Of a stretch of DNA of 64,000 nt, positions 16,397 to 24,507 are shown piece by piece. Positions within the stretch are counted from its first letter, which is position 1; each line of letters begins with the position of its first letter. Source of the DNA: CAVRXQ01 sp963849105 (GTDB lineage Bacteria; Actinomycetota; Acidimicrobiia; Acidimicrobiales; Bog-793). The notes under the pieces are model-generated. The model was given only the letters and a program-made list of their open reading frames with translations. It had not been told where the DNA came from and made no database searches. The DNA is taken from the NCBI GenBank assembly GCA_963849105.1, contig CAWKGD010000001.1, positions 186,001 through 250,000 of the forward strand, written 5' to 3'. A program made the translations under genes and the position numbers.

Positions 16397-17344
16397 GTGC
16401 ACCACGCGATCTACCACATGAATTTCTTCCAAGCCGTCGTCATCGGGCTGGTCCAGGGTCTCACCGAACTGTTCCCGATTTCGAGCCTCGGCCACACCGT
16501 CTTGATCCCGTCGTGGATCGGTGGAACCTGGGCGACGCTTGTCCGGCAGGAATCCGAGGCCGAGAGCCCGTATCTCGCCTTCGTCGTCGGCCTTCATCTC
16601 GCGACGGCGATCGTCCTGCTCGGCTTCTACGCCCGCGAGTGGGTTCGTTTGATCGTCGGCTGGTTCCGTTCGCTCGGCCGGCGTCGCGTCGTCTCGGACG
16701 AGGAGCGCCTCGCCTGGCTAATCGTGATCGCAACCGTTCCGGTCGGGGCGATCGGCGTCGCCTTCGAGCACCAGTTTCGAGTTCTCTTCGCGAAGCCCGT
16801 AGCCGCGGCTGCGTTCTTGATGGTGAACGGCGTCATCCTTTTTGCGGGCGAATGGAACAGGCGAAGCCGTGGTGCGGAAGCGGACCCGACGACGCCAACG
16901 AGCGGGGGGCCGTTCCGGAACCGGCCGATCGTGCCGATGGATGCCGCTGCCGAAAGCGAACTCTCGCGCATCGGATTTACCTCGGCCGCCGTGATCGGTG
17001 CGTCTCAGGCGCTTGCATTGCTCGCCGGAATCAGCCGAGAGGGAGTCGCGATGGTGGGCGGGCTGTTCCGTGGTCTCAACAACGAGAACGCGATGCGTTT
17101 CGCGTTCCTCTTGTCGACGCCGGTGATCTTCTCCGCAGGGTTATTGAAAGTCCCGGACCTGATGGGGTCGCTCGGCGACGGCATCCGCTACCAGGTGCTC
17201 GCGGGTTCGGCCGCTGCCGCAGCGACGTCGCTCTTCGCCGTCATTTTCCTGTCGCGTTACTTCAAGACCCGCACACTCGTGCCGTTCGCCGTGTACTCGC
17301 TGCTCTTCGGCTTCGCGTCGGTGATCCGATTCGGCGTGTTCTGA
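16397..17344 (+). CDS. uppP: Undecaprenyl-diphosphatase (BacA/UppP family)
   Basis: A 315-residue polytopic membrane protein. The first active-site block VQGLTELFPISSLGH (about residues 18-32) matches the (E/Q)xxxE and PxSSxGH motifs. The second, AGISREGVAMVGGLFRGL (about 213-230), keeps the catalytic Arg but differs from the usual PGFSRSGAT. The enzyme recycles undecaprenyl pyrophosphate to the carrier used for cell-wall synthesis. It is a divergent family member; bacitracin resistance is possible but untested. The GTG start at 16397 follows GAAGGGA. Confidence 0.85.
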   Translation: MHHAIYHMNFFQAVVIGLVQGLTELFPISSLGHTVLIPSWIGGTWATLVRQESEAESPYLAFVVGLHLATAIVLLGFYAREWVRLIVGWFRSLGRRRVVSDEERLAWLIVIATVPVGAIGVAFEHQFRVLFAKPVAAAAFLMVNGVILFAGEWNRRSRGAEADPTTPTSGGPFRNRPIVPMDAAAESELSRIGFTSAAVIGASQALALLAGISREGVAMVGGLFRGLNNENAMRFAFLLSTPVIFSAGLLKVPDLMGSLGDGIRYQVLAGSAAAAATSLFAVIFLSRYFKTRTLVPFAVYSLLFGFASVIRFGVF

Positions 17345-17362
17345 GAAGGAGTCGGCTTCTCG

Positions 17363-17728
17363 TCATCGATCCGTCCCGCGATGTTCCTCTTTCTCCCGGT
17401 GGTCGTCACGCAACGAGGCGAGGTAGGCGTTGTACTGCGCAAGCGCGGCGTCGTCTGATTCTTCGTCCTCTTCGTGGTGGCGGTGTCGCGCGATCCTTGA
17501 AGGAGCGCGCCGAACGACCCCGAGCGCGGCCGAGTCTTCGTCGTGGATGAGCCGCCACCACACGAAAACGGCATATCCCGCGAAGAACGGCCATTCGAAC
17601 GTGTAGGCCCAGCTCAAGTCGTTGCCCCCGAGAGCGCGGTGCAGCTGCCACCAGCCGAGCTCGAGGAAGCCGGGGAACGCGAAGGCAAGGGTGAAATGGA
17701 GACCAATCGCCCGCTTCGTCCACCACAT
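17363..17728 (-). CDS. Conserved actinobacterial membrane protein (GWWQLxRALGGN family)
   Basis: A 121-residue protein with the block LELGWWQLHRALGGNDLSWAYTFEWPFFAGYAVFVWW (about residues 17-53), seen in small actinobacterial proteins of unknown function. There are two hydrophobic segments, then a charged tail with HRHHEEDEE and a conserved AQYNAYLASL near the end. The ATG at 17728 is preceded by GAGG and gives the usual family N terminus. The frame extends upstream into the deacetylase gene (17763), so an overlapping longer start at 17806 is possible. Probably cotranscribed with that gene. Confidence 0.7.
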   Translation of the reverse strand: MWWTKRAIGLHFTLAFAFPGFLELGWWQLHRALGGNDLSWAYTFEWPFFAGYAVFVWWRLIHDEDSAALGVVRRAPSRIARHRHHEEDEESDDAALAQYNAYLASLRDDHREKEEHRGTDR

Positions 17729-17762
17729 CGTCCTCGCGGGCCGAGCGCGTTCGAGCGAGGCT

Positions 17763-18509
17763 TCAGCGGGAGATGACGACGCGGAAGGTCTCGGCAAGTC
17801 GTCCATTATCGAGCCCCATCTGCTGCGCGTTGCGCTCCAGCCGAGAGCGCACCATGCCCGCGAGGTCCTCAGTATTGCCAACTTGGCTCGCGTGGCACTT
17901 CAACGCGGCGATCTTGCGATCGAAAGCGTGGGTGACGTCGACCGCGACGTTCGGGTCCCGATGGCCGACGACCCACAGTTCGCTCACGGTGAACGGCTCA
18001 AGTCCTTCGTCGAGCAGTTCGGGGTGGGCGAAGGCGTTGCGGGCGTCGGGATAGACGGCTCGGACCGCCGCTTCTCCGGTCGCGAGGTGGTCGGGATGGC
18101 TGGCTGCGAGAAAGTCCCATCGGCGTTCGGGGGACTGGCAGACGACCCGGTCTGGCCGGAATCGCCGGATCGCTCGGCTGATGTCCCGCCGGAGTTCTCG
18201 CGTCGTTTCGACCTGGCCGTCTGGGTAGCCGAGGAATTCGACGCGATCGACGCCGAGGGATTTCGCGGCCGCCGTCTGCTCCTCGCGGCGTGTCGCGGCT
18301 AGCTCCCGGCGGTCGATATTCGGATCTTGCGAGCCGGCGTCCCCGTCGGTGACGACAAGGTAGGTGACTTCAAGGCCGGCGTCGGCCCACAGAGACACCG
18401 TCGCGCCCGCACCGAACTCGGCGTCGTCGGGGTGCGCTGCGACGAGGAGCACCCGCTCGATTCCGCGAGTGTGCTCGTCGAGCGCGATCGCTCCCTCCGG
18501 CGTGCTCAT
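17763..18509 (-). CDS. PIG-L family deacetylase (Mca/MshB-like)
   Basis: A 248-residue zinc-dependent N-acetylglucosamine deacetylase-type protein. The AAHPDDAEFGAG block near residue 25 supplies the zinc ligands (HPDD), and SHPDHLATGEA supplies the distal His. In actinobacteria this family includes MshB (mycothiol synthesis) and Mca (mycothiol S-conjugate amidase). The presence of mshA at 19858 supports a link to mycothiol, but I cannot choose between the two or exclude another substrate. The ATG at 18509 is chosen over 18632 because the extra residues look non-coding. Confidence 0.85.
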   Translation of the reverse strand: MSTPEGAIALDEHTRGIERVLLVAAHPDDAEFGAGATVSLWADAGLEVTYLVVTDGDAGSQDPNIDRRELAATRREEQTAAAKSLGVDRVEFLGYPDGQVETTRELRRDISRAIRRFRPDRVVCQSPERRWDFLAASHPDHLATGEAAVRAVYPDARNAFAHPELLDEGLEPFTVSELWVVGHRDPNVAVDVTHAFDRKIAALKCHASQVGNTEDLAGMVRSRLERNAQQMGLDNGRLAETFRVVISR

Positions 18510-18681
18510 CGGTCTTATCCAATCGTTCGACACGTACTCGAGCCCCTTCTCATGCCGGCACAACGGATCCGATACCGCTCGCGGGGATCCGCGGATTCGT
18601 GCGATGTCGTCGGTACGCTGCGCGCCGTGCACAGCTTTGATTCGGCGTCACTCGCGACGCCAATGAGACTGGGAGGTCGCG

Positions 18682-18921
18682 ATGGACGGGAATTTTGACG
18701 GGAGCCAGATCCGATCCCAGGCGATCGCCGACACCGACCACGCACTCACCGAGGCACATGCGCTCTTGGAGCGCGCCGAGGCCGAACTGCGCGAGATCGA
18801 ACTCGCGATCAGCCGCTTCGGATTGGGGGACGAAACGCGCTGCGAGGTGTGCGGCGTGCCCGTCGAAGGGGATCGGGACGCGCCAGCGCCGCGCTGCGCG
18901 GAGCACGCGTCGGCGACCTGA
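18682..18921 (+). CDS. Small zinc-ribbon protein, DksA/TraR-like C terminus
   Basis: A 79-residue acidic protein. Residues 1-50 form a predicted helix (TEAHALLERAEAELREIELAIS), followed by CEVCGVPVEGDRDAPAPRC with CxxC and a third Cys, as in a short zinc finger. The layout, helical arm then zinc finger, recalls TraR/DksA proteins that bind RNA polymerase, but it is shorter and lacks the usual fourth Cys (His in CAEHAS may replace it). GGGAGG lies nine bases before the ATG. Confidence 0.7.
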   Translation: MDGNFDGSQIRSQAIADTDHALTEAHALLERAEAELREIELAISRFGLGDETRCEVCGVPVEGDRDAPAPRCAEHASAT

Positions 18922-18956
18922 GCGCAGAGCCGCGGCCCCAGGCGCGAGGTCGGTCC

Positions 18957-19376
18957 TCAGGCCTTCTTCGTCTCCTTGAAAATCCGGTCGATCTCAGCTA
19001 TCCCGCTGAGCAGCCGATCGGCGACGGCGGTGTCGGTCGTCTTTTTCGACTCCCCGGCCGCCTTCGTCGTCGTCCAGAACAGCTCGTGCAGCTCGGGGAA
19101 CTTCTCCGCGTGCTCCGGCTTGAAGTAGTCGGTCCAGAGAACCCACAGGTGGTGCTTGACGAGCTCGGCACGCTCCTCTTTGATCATGATCGCGCGCTCT
19201 TTGAATTCGTGGTCGTCCGACGCGTTGTGCTTCTCCATGCAGGCTTTCACCGCCTCGGCTTCGATGCGCGCCTGGGCGGGGTCGTAGATGCCGCAGGGCA
19301 AGTCGCAGTGCGCGTGTGCCGTACGGGGCGAGGAAGCCCGGTCGGCGAAGGCGAGCAGACGTGACGTGAGGGTCAT
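18957..19376 (-). CDS. sodN: Nickel superoxide dismutase
   Basis: A 139-residue precursor. A 22-residue propeptide is followed by the nickel hook HCDLPCG (residues 23-29), which provides H1, C2 and C6 of the mature enzyme. PAQARIEAEAVKAC and a four-helix bundle typical of Ni-SOD follow. The enzyme converts superoxide to peroxide and oxygen in the cytoplasm. AAGGAG stands seven bases before the ATG at 19376. The maturation peptidase gene sodX is divergent and adjacent. Ni-SOD is common in actinobacteria and marine bacteria. Confidence 0.96.
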   Translation of the reverse strand: MTLTSRLLAFADRASSPRTAHAHCDLPCGIYDPAQARIEAEAVKACMEKHNASDDHEFKERAIMIKEERAELVKHHLWVLWTDYFKPEHAEKFPELHELFWTTTKAAGESKKTTDTAVADRLLSGIAEIDRIFKETKKA

Positions 19377-19482
19377 TGCACGGCTCCTTGGATCGCTCGA
19401 TGTACGCGGCGCGCATTTCCAGCCCGAAACAGCCTTGGCGCGCGACCGTTTCCACCTTAGCGAGCAGGTTGGAGAACGCCAT

Positions 19483-19833
19483 ATTCGACGCCGACCGATC
19501 GCAGAACTCGCTCGCTGGCTCCGCGTCCCGGCGCGCGTCGCGATCTCGGGACCGAGCATGTTGCCGACGCTCGCGCCGGGCGACCACCTACTCGTCCGTC
19601 GGACCCGACGTGCGCAAGCCGACGACCTCGTTGTCTTTTTCGATCCGGAGGCCCCGAACCGCCTCGTCGTAAAACGCGTCGTCGCGGCGCACCCCGAGGG
19701 TCTCGAGGTGACAGGTGACAATCCCGGCGCGAGCCGGGACAGCAAGGACTTCGGTCTCGTGCCTTTCGAGCTCCTGCTCGGCGTGGCGTGGTATCGGTAT
19801 ACGCCGACGAGGAGCGCTGGTCGAATTCGCTGA
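19483..19833 (+). CDS. sodX: Nickel-type superoxide dismutase maturation protease
   Basis: An S26 signal-peptidase-like enzyme that removes the SodN propeptide so that the nickel-binding His becomes N-terminal. The catalytic Ser is in SGPSMLPTL and the general-base Lys in LVVKRV; the GDNP motif is present. No ATG, GTG or TTG fits well: the nearest in-frame GTG (19366) overlaps the divergent sodN start, and codons from there to 19482 have unusually low third-position GC. I therefore propose ATT at 19483, with GGAG eight bases upstream. The resulting length is 116 residues. Confidence 0.8.
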   Translation: MRRRPIAELARWLRVPARVAISGPSMLPTLAPGDHLLVRRTRRAQADDLVVFFDPEAPNRLVVKRVVAAHPEGLEVTGDNPGASRDSKDFGLVPFELLLGVAWYRYTPTRSAGRIR

Positions 19834-19857
19834 GTGTGAAGCCGAGGCCAGGATGTT

Positions 19858-21135
19858 GTGCCGATAACCTCGCCGGACATGCCACGGCTCGCGGTGCTGT
19901 CGATGCACACCTCACCGCTCGCTCAGCCCGGAACCGGCGACGGCGGGGGAATGAACGTCTATGTGCGCGAGCTCTCTTCGTCGCTCGCTCGTGCCGGCCT
20001 CGCCTGTGACGTCTACACGCGCGCCGATTCGGAGGAGTTCGTGCCGATCGTCGAGGTCGAGCCTGGACTGACCGTTCACCGGGTCGAAGCCGGACCGCTC
20101 GAACCGGTCGAGAAGAGCGCCCTGTTCGAGTTCACGGGGATCTTCGCCGACGCCGTCGCGGCGCGCATCGACGCGATGGACGCGATCGGAGTTCCGCGAC
20201 CTGACGCGATCCACGCGAACTACTGGCTTTCCGGAATCGCCGGTCACACGCTCAAGCACGAGCTCGGCATCCCGCTCGTCTCGACGTTCCACACTCTCGA
20301 TCGCGTGAAAGCAGAGGCGAGTCCCGAAGAGTTCGATTCGTTCGAACCGGAACGCCGCTCTCGTGCGGAGGCGCAGGTCATTGGCTGTTCCGATGCCGTT
20401 CTCGCCTCGTGCGCGGTCGAGGTCGACCAGCTCGTCGATCTCTATGGCGCCGATCCCGCTCGTGTCGAGATCGTCGCACCCGGTGTCGATCACGCGTTCT
20501 TCTCTCCCGGCGACCAAACCCAGGCGCGGCGCGCGCTCTCGTTGCCGATCGACGATCGGCTCGTGCTCTTCGTCGGACGCCTGCAGCCGCTGAAGGCGGC
20601 CGACGTGGCGCTCGACGTCGTCGCGGCGATCGTCGGACGCGGAGAAATCGACGCGCGACTGGTGGTCGTCGGCGGACCGAGCGGTCCGCGCGGGGAAGAA
20701 GAGGTCGCCGGTCTTCACAAACACGTCGCAGAGCTCGGGATCGCGGACCGTGTCGCCTTCGTCCCGCCCCAGCTCCACGAGCGGCTCTCGACGTTCTACC
20801 GGGCGGCGGACGTCTGCGTCGTTCCGAGCCGGTCGGAGTCGTTCGGCCTCGTGGCATTGGAGGCCGCGGCCTGCGGGATCCCGGTCGTCGCCTCGGCTGT
20901 TGGTGGGTTGACGACGCTCGTCGAACATCAATCGACGGGATTCTTAGTCGAGGGTCGCGACCCGGGGCGGTTCGCCCGCTACGTCGAGCGCCTGCTCATC
21001 GACGCCGACCTGCGCCGATGCTTCGGGGAGGCGGCGTCCAATCGCGCCCGCTCTTACACCTGGCCGATCGCCGCGGCACGGCTTCGGCGCATCTACCAGG
21101 ACCTCACCGCTCGTTCACTCGTCGAGTGCCGCTAG
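19858..21135 (+). CDS. mshA: D-inositol-3-phosphate glycosyltransferase (mycothiol synthesis)
   Basis: A 425-residue GT-B, GT4-family glycosyltransferase. The N terminus SMHTSPLAQPGTGDGGGMNVYVRE is the MshA signature that binds UDP-GlcNAc and inositol phosphate. It is followed by HANYWLSG, STFHTLDRVKA and the C-terminal nucleotide-binding block PSRSESFGLVALEAAACGIPV with its EX7E motif. MshA performs the first step of mycothiol synthesis. The GTG start lies 24 bases after sodX, so the two may be cotranscribed, linking thiol and superoxide defence. Confidence 0.92.
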   Translation: MPITSPDMPRLAVLSMHTSPLAQPGTGDGGGMNVYVRELSSSLARAGLACDVYTRADSEEFVPIVEVEPGLTVHRVEAGPLEPVEKSALFEFTGIFADAVAARIDAMDAIGVPRPDAIHANYWLSGIAGHTLKHELGIPLVSTFHTLDRVKAEASPEEFDSFEPERRSRAEAQVIGCSDAVLASCAVEVDQLVDLYGADPARVEIVAPGVDHAFFSPGDQTQARRALSLPIDDRLVLFVGRLQPLKAADVALDVVAAIVGRGEIDARLVVVGGPSGPRGEEEVAGLHKHVAELGIADRVAFVPPQLHERLSTFYRAADVCVVPSRSESFGLVALEAAACGIPVVASAVGGLTTLVEHQSTGFLVEGRDPGRFARYVERLLIDADLRRCFGEAASNRARSYTWPIAAARLRRIYQDLTARSLVECR

Positions 21136-21247
21136 CAAAGGTTTGCGAGTCACCGGCAATAGCCAATTCCTCGTCAACCACGGCATCCCCACTTTTCACA
21201 GGAACCCCGCTGGCCTACAGTCGTGCCAGCGGAGAGGGGTGTGAGGC

Positions 21248-21442
21248 TTGGCCGTCCAATACACGAAATCGCACTTCCTCACGGTCGGTGAGGTGGCGCA
21301 GATGCTGCGCGTCTCCAACATGACTGTGTACCGGCTGATCAACGCGGGTCAGCTGCCGGCCGTGCGGGTCGGCAAGTCCTACCGCGTGCGCGAGGAGGAC
21401 CTCGACTCCTACCTCGCCGGCCGTTTCACCGAAGCCGGATAG
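21248..21442 (+). CDS. Excisionase-type helix-turn-helix DNA-binding protein
   Basis: A 64-residue protein that is almost entirely a MerR/excisionase-type winged helix: LTVGEVAQMLRVSNMTVYRLINAGQLPAVRVGKSYRVREEDLDSYL. It resembles the small actinobacterial regulator next to bS22 in mycobacteria (Rv0500A type). The TTG start at 21248 is preceded by GGAGAGGGG. Its target is unknown. Its position upstream of rex and the heme genes makes a role in their control possible, but nothing in the sequence proves it. Confidence 0.85.
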   Translation: MAVQYTKSHFLTVGEVAQMLRVSNMTVYRLINAGQLPAVRVGKSYRVREEDLDSYLAGRFTEAG

Positions 21443-21548
21443 CGACTCCCGAGTTCCCGTCGCCGCCGGGATGCCGCTGGGCTCCCGGCCAACTGCGCGC
21501 GCCAAAAGACCTTGTCAAGGGCGGTTTCCGCCGCATAGCGTGCGGCCG

Positions 21549-22232
21549 ATGACTGAGACGAACGTGCGGGGAGACCGCGTCGTTCCGCGCCCGACCGTCT
21601 ATCGCCTGCCGCGTTATCGCCTGGCGCTCGAAGTGATGGTCGAGCGCGGCGTCGGTCACGTCTCGTCCTCCGAGCTCGCCGACGTCGTCGGCGTGAACCC
21701 GGCCACCCTGCGGCGCGACCTCTCGCGTCTCGGCACCTACGGCACCCGCGGCGCTGGCTACGAGGTGGCGGTGCTGCTCGGCGAGGTCGACAAGGCGCTC
21801 GCCATCGACTGGGATTGGCCGGTCGCGATCGTCGGCGTCGGCAACCTTGGCCGTGCGCTTTCGGGCTCCGAGGGCTTCGGGTCGCGGGGCTTCCGGGTCG
21901 CCGCGCTCTTCGATGTCGACGCGAAGGTCGTCGGTACGACGATCAGCGGCGTGAAGGTCGACCACCTGGAGGCGCTAAAGGAGACGTGCGAGCGGCAGCG
22001 GGTCGCGATCGGCGTGATCACGACTCCCGCGTCGGCGGCGCAGTCGGTCTGCGACCGCCTCGTCCACTCGGGCGTGCATTCGATCCTCAACTTCGCACCG
22101 GCGGTGCTGTCCGCGCCGGCGTCGGTCGTCATCCGCCAGGTCGACCTCGCCGCCGAGTTGCAGGTCCTCGCCTTCTACCGCTCTCGGAGGTCGCGGGCGC
22201 GTCTGACGAGTACATCGCGTCCGAGCCCGTAG
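21549..22232 (+). CDS. rex: Redox-sensing transcriptional repressor Rex
   Basis: A 227-residue protein with an N-terminal winged helix, TVYRLPRYRLALEVMVERG and VNPATLRRDLSRLGTYGTRGAGY (about residues 45-67). A Rossmann fold with VAIVGVGNLGRAL (about 92-104) binds NAD(H). The C-terminal swap helix ends in LAAELQVLAFYR. Rex releases DNA when NADH rises and commonly controls heme and respiratory genes. The ATG at 21549 is chosen; upstream codons look non-coding. I did not find a clear Rex operator (TTGTGAA-N4-TTCACAA) upstream. Confidence 0.93.
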   Translation: MTETNVRGDRVVPRPTVYRLPRYRLALEVMVERGVGHVSSSELADVVGVNPATLRRDLSRLGTYGTRGAGYEVAVLLGEVDKALAIDWDWPVAIVGVGNLGRALSGSEGFGSRGFRVAALFDVDAKVVGTTISGVKVDHLEALKETCERQRVAIGVITTPASAAQSVCDRLVHSGVHSILNFAPAVLSAPASVVIRQVDLAAELQVLAFYRSRRSRARLTSTSRPSP

Positions 22233-22285
22233 CATTCGAGGCCGGGCCGCCACCGCGCGGCGGCTCGGCGCCCAAGGAGGTCCGA

Positions 22286-23560
22286 GTGCCGATCGTCGTC
22301 GTCAGCTTGCACGAGCGGGATGCTCCGCTCGAGTTGCTCGACCGGCTGGCGATCCCCGATGACGAGGCGCCGAAGGCGCTGGCACGCCTTGGTGATAGCC
22401 CGCACCTTTCCGAACGCGTCGTGCTGTCGACGTGCATGCGGACCGAGGTCTACGCGGTCGCCGAACGCTTCCATGATGGGCTCGCCGACATCCACCAGTT
22501 CTTCGAGGAGCGGCTCTCGGACTCGCCGTCGGATCTCCAGGCGCTCGGTGAGGCGCTGTTCGTCGAGTTCGACGAGCCGGCCGAGCGCCACCTTTTCGAA
22601 GTTTCCTCGGGCATCGATTCGCCCGTTCTCGGCGAGGGCGAAGTGCTTCGCCAGGTGCGTGCCGCGCACGAGCTTGCCCGGCGCGAGGGCGCCACCGGTC
22701 CGATTCTCGACGGGCTCTTTCGCCATGCCGTCGAAGTCGGAAAGCGCGCCCGCACCGAAACGTCGATCGCCCGCGGCACGACGTCGCTTGCCCACGTCGC
22801 AGTCGAGCTGGCGGCCGAGCACCTTGGAGGCAGCTTCGACGACAAGCGCGTCGTCGTCGTCGGGGCCGGCGAGATGGGAGAGTCGCTCGTCTCCGCGCTC
22901 GCTCCGCTCGTGCAGCGTGCGACCGTCGTCGTGGCCAATCGCAGCGTGGACAAAGCGGTCGAGCTCGGAAAGAGCCTTCACGGCCGGGGTCTCTCGCTCG
23001 ACACGCTGAGCTCCGAGCTCGCAGACGCTGACGTCGTCTTCAGCGCGACCGCCGCGACGGACGTGTTGGCGAGCGCAGATGATGTGCGCCGCGTGCGCAC
23101 GGGGGGACACCGCCGCCCCCTGCTGATCGTCGATGCCGCCGTTCCGCGAGATTTCGATCCCGGCGTCGCGCAGCTCCCCGGCGTTTCGCTCCTCGACGTC
23201 GACGACCTGCGCGCCTATGCCGAGCGGAGGATCGCGTCGCGCCGCGCCGAGATCGATCATGTAGTGGAGATCATCGACGACGAACTCGACCGCTACGCGC
23301 TCGGCGCCCGCAGTCGCGATGCGGCGCCACTTATCACCGCGCTGAGGTCGCGGGCCGAGGACGTTCGCGCCGTTGAGCTCGCGCGCGTCGCCGACGCGAT
23401 GTCGGAGATGACCGACGCACAGCGCGCAGCGATCGAGCAGATGACGAAACGGATCGTCGCGAAGCTCGTCCACGACCCGACGGTCACGCTGAAACAGCAA
23501 GCCGGCACGCCGAAAGGGGAGCGGCTCGCCGAGGCGTTGCGGGCGCTGTTCGACCTCTGA
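22286..23560 (+). CDS. hemA: Glutamyl-tRNA reductase
   Basis: The first enzyme of the C5 heme pathway; it reduces glutamyl-tRNA to glutamate-1-semialdehyde. The catalytic Cys is C50 in LSTCMRTEVYA, where the usual Asn after Cys is Met. GIDSPVLGEGEVLRQVR (substrate domain) and the NADPH-binding VVVVGAGEMGESL follow, and a C-terminal helical dimerization domain ends the 424-residue chain. The GTG at 22286 has a strong AAGGAGG six bases before it. The gene follows rex closely, and the Rex protein is its likely regulator. Confidence 0.94.
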   Translation: MPIVVVSLHERDAPLELLDRLAIPDDEAPKALARLGDSPHLSERVVLSTCMRTEVYAVAERFHDGLADIHQFFEERLSDSPSDLQALGEALFVEFDEPAERHLFEVSSGIDSPVLGEGEVLRQVRAAHELARREGATGPILDGLFRHAVEVGKRARTETSIARGTTSLAHVAVELAAEHLGGSFDDKRVVVVGAGEMGESLVSALAPLVQRATVVVANRSVDKAVELGKSLHGRGLSLDTLSSELADADVVFSATAATDVLASADDVRRVRTGGHRRPLLIVDAAVPRDFDPGVAQLPGVSLLDVDDLRAYAERRIASRRAEIDHVVEIIDDELDRYALGARSRDAAPLITALRSRAEDVRAVELARVADAMSEMTDAQRAAIEQMTKRIVAKLVHDPTVTLKQQAGTPKGERLAEALRALFDL

Positions 23561-23595
23561 GTCGGGCCACCTCATCCTCGTCGCACGCTGGCTGG

Positions 23596-24507
23596 GTGAC
23601 GACGCTGCGGCTTGCGACACGCGGCAGCCCGTTGGCGCTCGAACAGGCGCGCCGTGTCGCGGAGCGGCTCGCACGACTTGATCCGCCCGTCGGCGCTGAG
23701 TTCGTCATCACCGAGACGCGGGGAGATCGTGAGGCTGATCGGCCGATTCGCGAACTCGGACGGGACGGCGTGTTTGCTGCGGAAGTCGAGCGCGCGGTGC
23801 TCGAAGGACGGGCCGACATCGCCGTCCACTCGGCGAAAGACGTTCCGTCCGCGGCTCCTCTCGCCGGCCTCGTACTTGCCGCGACCCCCGAGCGCGTCGA
23901 CGTCCGCGACGCGCTGGTGGGCGGCGCACTTGGGCAGCTGCCACCCGGCGCGCTCGTCGCGACGGGCTCCACGCGCCGACGCGCCCAGCTCGCCTGGGCG
24001 CGGCCCGATCTCGGATTCATCGAGCTGCGCGGCAATATAGCGAGCCGGCTCTCGAAGGTTCCGAAGAACGGCGCGGCCGTGGTCGCGTTCGCGGCTCTCC
24101 TACGGCTTGGTCTCGGCGCAAGAGCGGACGAAGTGCTTTCGACCGACGTGGTCTTGCCGCAAGTCGGACAGGGCGCGCTCGCGTTGCGTTGTCGCACGGA
24201 CGACGCGGCTGTCCTGGCGATCTGCGCAGCGATCGACGACGGGCCCGTTCACCGTGCGGTCGACGCGGAACGCGCCTTTCTTGCCCGGCTCGGCGGAGGC
24301 TGCGACGCGCCGGTCGGGGCGTTCGCGACCTGCCCAGACTCCGACGCGCCGGTGCATCTCGAGGCGTTCGTCGCCCGCGACGACGGGCACGCGCTCGTGC
24401 GCGGAGCGCGCCAGGGAAACGATCCCGTTTTGCTCGGACAGGCGCTCGCCGACTACCTCCTTGACCACTGCGGCGGGCGTGCGCTCATCGAACCTTGGGC
24501 GTCATGA
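23596..24507 (+). CDS. hemC: Porphobilinogen deaminase (hydroxymethylbilane synthase)
   Basis: A 303-residue enzyme that joins four porphobilinogens. LRLATRGSPLALEQARRV opens the chain, VHSAKDVPS and ATGSTRRRAQL follow, and the dipyrromethane cofactor Cys lies in LGGGCDAPVGAFA (about residue 236). The GTG start at 23596 fits the family N terminus. It ends in an ATGA overlap with hemD. Nothing is odd. Confidence 0.95.
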   Translation: MTTLRLATRGSPLALEQARRVAERLARLDPPVGAEFVITETRGDREADRPIRELGRDGVFAAEVERAVLEGRADIAVHSAKDVPSAAPLAGLVLAATPERVDVRDALVGGALGQLPPGALVATGSTRRRAQLAWARPDLGFIELRGNIASRLSKVPKNGAAVVAFAALLRLGLGARADEVLSTDVVLPQVGQGALALRCRTDDAAVLAICAAIDDGPVHRAVDAERAFLARLGGGCDAPVGAFATCPDSDAPVHLEAFVARDDGHALVRGARQGNDPVLLGQALADYLLDHCGGRALIEPWAS

